Source of the DNA: Paenibacillus artemisiicola
GTDB taxonomy: Bacteria > Bacillota > Bacilli > Paenibacillales > Paenibacillaceae
Direction: 5' to 3'
DNA: 64,000 bases
Assembly: GCF_017652985.1 (NCBI RefSeq)
Contig: NZ_JAGGDJ010000012.1
Span: forward strand, 62,001 to 126,000
Shown: piece after piece, positions 16,376 to 23,184 of the stretch
Layout of the letters: every line of letters starts with the position of its first letter
Numbering within the stretch: position 1 is the first letter of the stretch
The notes under the pieces: model-generated
What the model saw: the letters and a program-made list of their open reading frames with translations, nothing else
Database searches by the model: none
What the model was told of the DNA's origin: nothing
Translations under genes and position numbers: made by a program

Positions 16376-16648
16376 CTAGGATTGGAGGTGCGGACGAATA
16401 AAATCCATCGGCCCAAACCGTTCCTTCAGCTTATCAAACGATACGGTAACTGCACCGATAATCCCGTTCTTCTCAAGCAACCCCTTGTACCCGTCTACAA
16501 TAACGCCATCGCCAAGCGCGATGATCGTATCGCATTCGCATTTTCGAAACGGGACGTCCAGAACGTTCAGAATACCTCCCTCGAAGGAGACAACCTCCGT
16601 CGTCAGCATATCCTTATACTCCCCTTTACACCGGTCACAATGCGTCAT
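16376..16648 (-). CDS. YgiT-type zinc-finger protein, putative antitoxin partner
   Basis: 90 residues, ATG at 16648 with AAGGAG upstream. The N-terminus has the YgiT/MqsA-like zinc-finger pattern: CDRCKGEY, then EVVSFEGGILNVLDVPFRKC, and CEC. In that family this domain belongs to MqsA-type antitoxins and to small proteins encoded beside DUF4258 toxins-like proteins. The C-terminal ~45 residues lack an obvious HTH. It lies 37 bases after the DUF4258-like gene and is probably co-expressed with it. The toxin-antitoxin role is inferred from family pairing only. Confidence 0.65.
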   Translation of the reverse strand: MTHCDRCKGEYKDMLTTEVVSFEGGILNVLDVPFRKCECDTIIALGDGVIVDGYKGLLEKNGIIGAVTVSFDKLKERFGPMDFIRPHLQS

Positions 16649-16685
16649 AAAATCACGCTCCTTATGACACCATTGTACCATCGTT

Positions 16686-17081
16686 TTAATGAACCCCCAA
16701 AGCATTTTCCAATGGTGTAATCAACTGCTGATGCCGGAAAGACGTCAGCATGCAGGTAATTACTCGAAAATTTCTCGTGCTGACAAGCCCAATCACAACA
16801 ATGAACCATTCCCCTTGTAAGCTCCTGCCGAGAATGCATCGCGAAGGGGTTACCAGACCAGAAGAACGCGAACAACGCATTCGATTAGCCTCGCTGGAGT
16901 AGCCTTCGACGATGGTGCCGGTCAGAATCGCGCATGCAATGTCCGTACGGTCATAGCCACGCAGATCAAGTCGATCGTCCATGTAGTGTCTGGAAATGTC
17001 AGTTGAAAAACCATCTTCTCCTGTAATGCCTTTGCGAATACACTCCAGTTCGTAGGGCCAGTTGACCTGACGATAGTGCAT
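16686..17081 (-). CDS. DUF4258-like protein, putative RelE-fold toxin
   Basis: 131 residues from the ATG at 17081 (MHYRQVNWPYELECIRKG), preceded by AAAGGGGGGAT; the longer frame covers the attenuator. The pattern ISRHYMDDRLDLRGYDRTDI, then ACAILTGTIVEGYS, and later RCILGRSLQGEWFIVVIGLV then VITCML matches DUF4258, a RelE/ParE-like fold. These proteins are usually encoded next to a YgiT-type zinc-finger protein, as here. It is the first gene after the promoter/leader module at 17200-17303. Confidence 0.65.
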   Translation of the reverse strand: MHYRQVNWPYELECIRKGITGEDGFSTDISRHYMDDRLDLRGYDRTDIACAILTGTIVEGYSSEANRMRCSRSSGLVTPSRCILGRSLQGEWFIVVIGLVSTRNFRVITCMLTSFRHQQLITPLENALGVH

Positions 17082-17120
17082 CTTCCAATATCCCCCCTTT
17101 GCGACTCGTAAATAAAACGC

Positions 17121-17148
17121 AAAAAAAGCCCTGGGAATAAAAAAGGGC
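17121..17148 (-). terminator. Leader attenuator hairpin of the RadC operon
   Basis: GCCCT/AGGGC stem (17144-17148 with 17128-17132) followed on the minus strand by seven T, between the promoter and the first gene. The stem is short, the T run strong. Confidence 0.6.
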
Positions 17149-17199
17149 ATAGCCAAATAAAAGGCATGCACTTCTAATCCCAAGGCATATTCCAATTGT

Positions 17200-17303
17200 T
17201 GTCGAAAGACAACGCTCCTGCTTCGCTGAAAATGAATCGGCGAAGAAATAATAATCGTTAGTTGTTATGTCTCGATTATACTCTAAAATTCACAACTGGG
17301 CAA
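17200..17303 (-). promoter_or_regulatory. Promoter and conserved leader module, copy B
   Basis: TTGCCC (17298-17303), 17-base spacer, TATAAT (17275-17280), read leftward. The leader holds a CTTCG...CGAAG hairpin followed by GGAGC (17240-17205), as in copy A at 8805-8919, and also the same spacing from promoter to hairpin. It should drive the ~4.5 kb operon down to the terminator at 12732. Confidence 0.7.
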
Positions 17304-17618
17304 TCATTCCAATACGATGCCTTCCAATGCATACGCGAAGCAGAAATCTTAGATTAAATGTCTCAATACAGAGACCACTAAAGACGTGAAAATTAAGTAA
17401 CAGACAATCACTGTTTTTATAAATTAACATTCCTCTTTAAATGAACGGCAACTTAACATCTAGGCGCATCCGAAGAGCTGGTCCGTCAGGTGTTTCAGTA
17501 TGGCCAATGATGATAAACCCGTTTCGCTTTTTTTGGCGACTTCTATGCGATTGTGTTATCGGTCCCCGTTTTTAATTTTAAAGATTTTCTAGGAAAGAGA
17601 CGATACCATTTTGGTAAT
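17304..17618. other. Intergenic region with a possible gene remnant
   Basis: No complete gene. On the minus strand 17445-17560 reads RNGFIIIGHTETPDGPALRM then RLDVKLPF and a stop, which looks protein-like but has no start codon. It may be the 3' end of a lost gene; no family was recognised. Confidence 0.3.
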
Positions 17619-17659
17619 AATACCCAGATTACCTCTAACATAAAGGTAATCTGGGTATT
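17619..17659 (-). terminator. Long hairpin after the secreted-protein gene
   Basis: Perfect 15-bp stem (17619-17633 with 17645-17659), AATACCCAGATTACC type, 11-base loop, 23 bases after the stop at 17683. The T run is poor, so it may also stabilise the transcript end. Confidence 0.7.
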
Positions 17660-17682
17660 AGGATAAGCAAAATATTGATATT

Positions 17683-18510
17683 TTACCAAACTACATTGTA
17701 TTTACCTGGGGTACCATAGTTATAATTTCCACACCAAATTTTATGGTATCCGTAATACCCCGAAAATGTATAATTCTGATTATCGAAAGCACTTAAAATT
17801 GCTGAGTTAAGCCATACCAAATCGCCATTACTATCCTTTTCATAAATTTCGGCTGCAACAAAGTTATAAGTATCATTTGGGTAGTCGTTTTCACCAGGCA
17901 TTGACTCTACTCGAATTGCACCTGGGACATAAATATCCGTAGAATAATTACTGAAATTATAAGTTAAGAAAGACATAGGTGCAAAACTCGAATCTAACCC
18001 AGAATTGCCAGCATCTACTTTACCTACTGCAAAATTTTCATTTTGGCTAATAATTGGTGCGTTATAGATAATAGGCGTTGAATTGGCTTTTGCGAGACTT
18101 TTCATTGTAACCTTTGGATAAATTACAATTGCTGATGGGTCATACTTCCAGACGCCATTTTCTAAAACAACATCATACGGAATTACTGGATATTGTTCAC
18201 CATTTTGATTTTTTAGAATGTCGACCTCGTATTTTGAGGTAGAGACTTTTTTTACATCGACAATAGTGAAATTGACATTGATATTTTCCAAATGCTCTGC
18301 GGCATATTTGTTTGCTGGGGAACTAGAATCTGCGATTGACTGAAGATACAATTGACTATCATTGTTGTTTAGACTCTTATAAAAATCGTTAACAACATGT
18401 TTAACCATTTGAACTTCATTTGAACTCGGTGACGGATCGGCTAGAGCTAGACTTGGCGTGATACTAAATCCTAGAATTAATGTAGACAATAGTGCTTTTT
18501 TTGTAACCAT
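17683..18510 (-). CDS. Secreted protein of unknown function
   Basis: 275 residues from the ATG at 18510 (MVTKKALLSTLILGFSITPS), preceded by AGGAGAT; the extra 51 residues of the longest frame are AT-rich and lack a start signal. Residues 1-24 are a signal peptide ending near ALADP. Residues ~30-130 resemble small NTF2-like or DUF-type stress domains (VKHVVNDFYKSLNNNDSQLY). The C-terminal half is aromatic and glycine-rich (FSGYYGYHKIWCGNYNYGTP). No family was assigned. Low GC and the neighbouring BlaI/BlaR-like pair suggest a horizontally acquired cassette. Confidence 0.7.
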   Translation of the reverse strand: MVTKKALLSTLILGFSITPSLALADPSPSSNEVQMVKHVVNDFYKSLNNNDSQLYLQSIADSSSPANKYAAEHLENINVNFTIVDVKKVSTSKYEVDILKNQNGEQYPVIPYDVVLENGVWKYDPSAIVIYPKVTMKSLAKANSTPIIYNAPIISQNENFAVGKVDAGNSGLDSSFAPMSFLTYNFSNYSTDIYVPGAIRVESMPGENDYPNDTYNFVAAEIYEKDSNGDLVWLNSAILSAFDNQNYTFSGYYGYHKIWCGNYNYGTPGKYNVVW

Positions 18511-18944
18511 TAAATAACATCTCCTATTCTGATTTTTTTTGAACAATATAATCTTAGTCTTATTACTTAACACTAACAATATATCCTTGGTCTTATAAAA
18601 ATTTACATAAATTTTATTTAGAATATAAATAATAAATATATTATAATATGTAAAAAATATCATTTTAACTCATTTCATTCTCTATTTAAAGTTTCTAACT
18701 TTATTATATTAGCTCAATTTTATTTATTTATTTTGCCTGATTCCTAAAAAAATGGATATTACAATAAAATTACAATAAAATTACACTCATCCGACTATTT
18801 CCTCACTTATGTCGATTACTGTCGCTTAATGTCGGTAGTGTTATGATCACAAATTGCATAAAACTTTAATAATCGCAACTTATTAAGTACAGCTCTATCC
18901 TTATAGAATAATCCTTTACAGTATATGTACTGTCTTTGAGAAAA
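18511..18944. other. AT-rich intergenic region
   Basis: About 430 very AT-rich bases upstream of the secreted-protein gene. A tandem of ATTACAATAAA occurs twice near 18760-18780. No gene or clear promoter is chosen among many AT-rich candidates. Confidence 0.4.
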
Positions 18945-18971
18945 AGAAAGGATCCGTGATGACGGATCCTT
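18940..18971 (-). terminator. Terminator of the BlaI/BlaR1-like operon
   Basis: 10-bp stem AAGGATCCGT/ACGGATCCTT with a four-base loop (18948-18971), followed on the minus strand by TCTTTTTCTC; 50 bases after the stop at 19022. Confidence 0.8.
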
Positions 18972-19021
18972 AGTTGAATTGACATATTTATTCTTATTAA
19001 CTTATGTCCCAGTGTAAATAT

Positions 19022-20257
19022 CTATTTATTTAAGGCCTTATATTCTGCCCATGTTTTATCTGAGATGTAATTTGGATTCCGCTTAAGGAGGGGTTCAGCG
19101 TCTTTGAGTGCGGATACAGGCAGTTCCCCTTTATTGACTGCAATAATAATATCACTCATTCGTTTGTAATCATCTTTGGACAACATCTCGGAACTTGAAG
19201 AATAGGTACCAGAATGTTGTGCATTAGCTACTGGATGTTCATGTGTTTTTTGCATCGTTAAGCCGCAACCGGTGAGAAGCAATACAGCAGCAATACCTGC
19301 AAACGATAATCTATAAGAACTCTTCTTATTGTTTGTAATCATAATGAGTCTCCTCCTAAGCTGGTTCTTCTTACTTGAGATACTAGCGACCTGGATAAAT
19401 CGAGTTGGGAATATAGTATTTTCTAACAATTTAATAATAGTATAAGCATAATCATTTGACTCAGTAAGACTAAGATAAGATAGGGACTGTGAATCACACG
19501 CAATTTCCTGGTCTTCACGCATTTTATTGTAGGCAATCCACATAAGTGGATTAAACCAATGCAGAGTAAGAACAATGCTCGTTATCCAATTAAATAAAAT
19601 GTCATTCCGTTTAATATGTGATAGTTCATGCAAAAATACATATTTTAATTCTTTATATGATAGGGTGTGTAACGCATCTTGTGGTAATAAAAGTCTAGGG
19701 CGCAAAACCCCAACCAATGTTGGACTCGAAATTAAGTTGGTTTCCAATAATACAACGTCACGTTTTATTCTAAGTAAGTTTTTGCATTGTTTTAATAAAA
19801 GTAATGTGTCATTATCTTTAACCCTTGATAGTTGCTTAATCTTTAACATAAACCGAATATTATTTAACATGATCATTCCAATTAGTAGTACTGTACCGCT
19901 CATCCAAAAATAGGGCAGTATCTGCAACATTGAGTTACTTGAAAGTGCAACTCTTTCTACGTTGCTCAGATTATTAATTACTGAAATAGCTGATGTTGGT
20001 ATCTCTCGGACAGGTTGCAGAATGGATAAGCTCGTTGAGGTTTCCAAGTGCATAAAGTTAAGGAAACTAAATGAACTTACAAGAGACCACGGCATTATTA
20101 GTCGAAAAAAAAGTAAGGCCCAGAACAAATACATTAAGCGGGGATTAATTTTTTCCTTAAAAACAGCTTTTAATACGAAAATAATCAAGGTTAATACCGA
20201 GGCCATGATCGTTGTTCCAAGAATCCAGTTAAATGCACTTGCAATTAAGGTGGTCAT
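19022..20257 (-). CDS. M56-family BlaR1/MecR1-like membrane metallopeptidase
   Basis: 411 residues from the ATG at 20257, which follows GGAGGGATTGAT. Membrane helices near 1-25, 38-62 and 110-135 precede the peptidase with HELSHIKRND near residue 209 (HExxH zinc motif) and a further ED..IACD motif. A helix near 315-330 follows (LSFAGIAAVLLLTGCG). In BlaR1 the C-terminus is a penicillin-binding sensor; here only ~85 polar residues follow, with no beta-lactam-binding domain, so the signal sensed is unknown. In the family, activation leads to cleavage of the BlaI repressor. It overlaps or abuts the blaI-like gene upstream. Confidence 0.85.
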   Translation of the reverse strand: MTTLIASAFNWILGTTIMASVLTLIIFVLKAVFKEKINPRLMYLFWALLFFRLIMPWSLVSSFSFLNFMHLETSTSLSILQPVREIPTSAISVINNLSNVERVALSSNSMLQILPYFWMSGTVLLIGMIMLNNIRFMLKIKQLSRVKDNDTLLLLKQCKNLLRIKRDVVLLETNLISSPTLVGVLRPRLLLPQDALHTLSYKELKYVFLHELSHIKRNDILFNWITSIVLTLHWFNPLMWIAYNKMREDQEIACDSQSLSYLSLTESNDYAYTIIKLLENTIFPTRFIQVASISSKKNQLRRRLIMITNNKKSSYRLSFAGIAAVLLLTGCGLTMQKTHEHPVANAQHSGTYSSSSEMLSKDDYKRMSDIIIAVNKGELPVSALKDAEPLLKRNPNYISDKTWAEYKALNK

Positions 20258-20259
20258 TA

Positions 20260-20634
20260 TCAATCCCTCCTTTGCTCCAAAATGCCCTTAAGCTCCTCTA
20301 GATCCTCTTTTGACAATTTGTCATCCTTAAGGAAGTTGACGAGCATTGGCTTCAACGCTCCTCCGTATATTTTGCTTAGAAACGACTGTGTCTCGGATTG
20401 AATACATTCTGTTTCCTTCAGAAGCGGGTAGTACGAATATACTCGCTGCACTTGGTTATAAGCTACCGCTGATTTCTCAACAAGCCTGTTCAAAAGTGTC
20501 CGAACCGTTTTGGGACTCCAATCTTTACGATCCTGTAGAACTTCAATCACTTCATTGGCCGTTCTAGGAGAGGCCAACCAAAGTACCTTCATAACTTCCC
20601 ATTCCGAATCAGAGATCTTTGGAAATTGCAACAT
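20260..20634 (-). CDS. blaI: BlaI/MecI-family repressor
   Basis: 124 residues, ATG at 20634 with AAGGAGGGG upstream. The N-terminal winged helix is typical: ISDSEWEVMKVLWLASPRTA, NEVIEVL, KDWSPKTVRTLLNRLVEKSA, with the C-terminal dimerisation helices after ~75. Such repressors bind TACAnnTGTA dyads and are removed by cleavage by the M56 partner. The gene is immediately upstream of that partner, and the operator overlaps its own promoter, so it is autoregulated. No beta-lactamase gene is in the window; the secreted protein at 17683 is the nearest possible target but no operator was found there. Confidence 0.9.
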   Translation of the reverse strand: MLQFPKISDSEWEVMKVLWLASPRTANEVIEVLQDRKDWSPKTVRTLLNRLVEKSAVAYNQVQRVYSYYPLLKETECIQSETQSFLSKIYGGALKPMLVNFLKDDKLSKEDLEELKGILEQRRD

Positions 20635-20673
20635 AGAACCCCTCCTTGGACTACGCATGTAATCTTTGATTCA

Positions 20674-20702
20674 ATATTACAAGTGTAATCCAGTCTCGTC
20701 AA
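20674..20702 (-). promoter_or_regulatory. BlaI promoter with overlapping operator
   Basis: Read leftward: TTGACG (20697-20702), 17-base spacer, TAATAT (20674-20679). The dyad ATTACA AG TGTAAT (20676-20689), with the BlaI-type core TACAnnTGTA, overlaps the -10 box and spacer. Confidence 0.8.
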
Positions 20703-21296
20703 GATAAAATTAGGACTCAGATTCCAGTTCATAATTCACAGTTGGAACAAGTCTAAGTCCCTGGGGAAGACGACGCCCCATGTACCTGCCGCTATCGGAC
20801 AGCGGCACTCAAAATACGAATCATGGGAGCGTTGATCATGCAGGAGTGGGCAGAACATAAAGCAGAAGCGCTAGGAACGACGGTATGACGCATCACCGTA
20901 TGTTCAGACGTGATTCAACCGAACAGCTATAATTAGGGGAGCCGGGAACAACGTAGTCGTTGATGAAAGACGAAGCTACCCGAGGCAATCCTGCAAGCAG
21001 CAAGCACCTAACAACTAGGGGACCTGATGGTAGAACTTGAGAATGAATCGAAACTCGAGTATGCCATCGTCGTGGCATACTCGAGTCAGTCAAAGCTGCC
21101 ACAAGCGGAGCAAATACGTTTATTAAAGGGGCAAAATGGAGTCATTCTCAAGTGCGGCACTATTTTTGTAGAATAACGCCATCCGAAGAAGCTGATGGAC
21201 AGGTTTGAATCGGATGAACTGCTTTATCGCTATCATCCGATTCACTTGAAAAAATACGTCACATCGAACAAATAGATTCCCCATCAATTGAGCGTT
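20703..21296. other. Intergenic region with a perfect 14-bp hairpin
   Basis: No intact gene. A perfect hairpin lies at 21053-21086 (ACTCGAGTATGCCA, six-base loop, complement) without a T run. Short protein-like stretches occur (for example PKKLMDRFESDELLYRYHPI near 21185-21240) that suggest remnants of a lost gene or mobile element; none was identified. Confidence 0.35.
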
Positions 21297-23171
21297 TTAG
21301 TATTGCCCCTTTACAAAATCGACGTGAGCTACGTGTAGGTCATCGGCGGAGCTAGACTCCAGCGTTACCGCAATAGCGTCCGGAAGATCCTTTACATAGA
21401 CATTTGGTGCTTCCAGTTCTCCTGAATAATACGGTACCACGTTCTTGTAGTTCTCCAAATTAATGACCGGCCTTCCCGTGTAAGGATCGGTTAAATTCGT
21501 ATAACTTACCTGCTCTTCGGTTTCAGAATCGTCCTCGCTACCCGTGCCAATGGCAGGAGGCTTGGGCTTTTTCACCTGCGTGCGATGTACCTGACGGCCA
21601 TACGTCCCATAGAGCTGTTCAATGCCAAACGTAATGGTAATGGATTCCGATGTATTCTCCTTTATTGGCGTCTCCGGCTTAGATGGAGTCGTCGGTGTTG
21701 ATGGCGCAGAAGGCGGAAGCGGGACAAACCCATCATAGGGTACGTCCTTCCAGGGCTCACCCGTTTCCGGATTGATCCCGCGATCCTGATCGAGACTCAT
21801 CAAGTTATCGTTCATCATGAGGGTTTTCAGCTTATTTGCGTATTGCCCGTCGGTTGCATAGGTTGCGCGCTGCAGCTCGTTTGCCCATTCAAAAGGATTC
21901 CTTTTAGAACGGGTGACGGTGTACCGCGGATTTTGAATGAGAAACAAAGCATGGTCATCAAAAGAGGCGGTGTAACTCGGGTAGGCGCGAAACGCGGCAT
22001 TGATATGATGGGTACCGTTCGCGTCTTCTTCATTCGTTCCCGAGTAGCAGACAGGACCTTTCCAAGAAGAGTTGGCCTTGATCCCGAACACATTATTGCA
22101 GATATCTACGCTCCCCCAATTTGACTCAAGTGCCATCTGGGCGAGCGTCACGCTGGCTTTAATCCCCGTTCGCTTTTCGGTATCCATGGCATAGGGCGCC
22201 CACTGGATGAAGAACGGATTATGCAGGACCCCTATCGTGGTTGGCACCTTTATAACCGGTCCTCCACCCCCTTCATAGCCGCCTCCAGCGCCAGAGCCAA
22301 GAACCGTGCCTGTGTTCATATCGCGCGTATAGAGGGTGCCTGATTCGTTAAAAGAAGGTGCTGCTGTCTCGATGTAGGCATGACTGATATAGAGGAGCGG
22401 GTTGGTCTTAAAATCGTACCCGTTCATTTCAGAGAAATTGACGTCACCAACCGCGTTAAATGCGGCTTCACTCGCTATATCGGTAATCTTGCTTATGAAA
22501 AGCACATAAGGGGACGGATCAGTCCCTTCCTTCCCATCCGGCAGGTACTCAAAATGAAGATGCGGCCCTGTCGATCGGCCCGTATTGCCCGAAAGCCCGA
22601 TGATCTGTCCTTTCTTTACGGTCTGCCCGGGGCCGACAAGCGCATTGCTTAAATGCAGATAGCGTGTCGTGCCAGGCATCTCTTCATCCGTGCTTTCAAT
22701 GGCAACGTTAATGCCGCCGGTATTAAGCGCGTCCGGATCGGTAGCCTTCGGGTAGATCACGGACGTTACGACACCATCCTGAGAGCTCGATACGGGCGTG
22801 CCGATCGGTACCCCGATATCGATGCCCGTGTGAAAGCTCCGTTCACCCGTAACCGGGTGAACGCGCTCGCCAAATCCATCGGTAATTAGGTTCTCTAAAT
22901 CCGGATGATAGATCTGAGGCGGAAGGAACCTTTCCGTAAGAATGGCGCTTGCAGCAAGGGACTGACTGGAAGAGATTACGGCAGCCATGAAGTACAGAAA
23001 AACAAAAAGTCCGAACAGGATAGCATACACCCACCAGAATCCTGCCAAGTGATGGATGAAGGCGGAGCGCAGCTTGTTTTTCAGCCGCCTCATGGCTTCT
23101 CTCTTCAACTGCTCCTTCATAGCTCTCTTCGCAATCTTCAAGTCTAAGCGTGGTAGTTTAAGAGAAGCCAA
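21297..23171 (-). CDS. Conjugative cell-wall hydrolase, M23 peptidase plus glucosaminidase
   Basis: 624 residues from a TTG at 23171 with AGGGGGC upstream; a TTG at 23195 would overlap the preceding gene. A basic N-terminus is followed by one membrane helix (~44-67). Residues ~95-220 are an M23 endopeptidase: FGERVHPVTGERSFHTGIDI with the zinc-binding H and D, and GPHLHFEYLP. Residues ~330-475 are a glucosaminidase of the FlgJ/LYZ2 type (SVTLAQMALESNWGSV, then NNVFGIKANSSWKG). The last ~150 residues are a proline-rich, probably extracellular tail. In Gram-positive conjugation this is the VirB1/TcpG-like enzyme that opens the peptidoglycan. It is the last gene of the transfer operon. Confidence 0.9.
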   Translation of the reverse strand: MASLKLPRLDLKIAKRAMKEQLKREAMRRLKNKLRSAFIHHLAGFWWVYAILFGLFVFLYFMAAVISSSQSLAASAILTERFLPPQIYHPDLENLITDGFGERVHPVTGERSFHTGIDIGVPIGTPVSSSQDGVVTSVIYPKATDPDALNTGGINVAIESTDEEMPGTTRYLHLSNALVGPGQTVKKGQIIGLSGNTGRSTGPHLHFEYLPDGKEGTDPSPYVLFISKITDIASEAAFNAVGDVNFSEMNGYDFKTNPLLYISHAYIETAAPSFNESGTLYTRDMNTGTVLGSGAGGGYEGGGGPVIKVPTTIGVLHNPFFIQWAPYAMDTEKRTGIKASVTLAQMALESNWGSVDICNNVFGIKANSSWKGPVCYSGTNEEDANGTHHINAAFRAYPSYTASFDDHALFLIQNPRYTVTRSKRNPFEWANELQRATYATDGQYANKLKTLMMNDNLMSLDQDRGINPETGEPWKDVPYDGFVPLPPSAPSTPTTPSKPETPIKENTSESITITFGIEQLYGTYGRQVHRTQVKKPKPPAIGTGSEDDSETEEQVSYTNLTDPYTGRPVINLENYKNVVPYYSGELEAPNVYVKDLPDAIAVTLESSSADDLHVAHVDFVKGQY

Positions 23172-23184
23172 TGTGCAGCGCCCC

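Noticed and set aside
21053..21086. Terminator or integration site
   Set aside because: The perfect hairpin has no T run and no flanking gene end or recombinase; function cannot be assigned.
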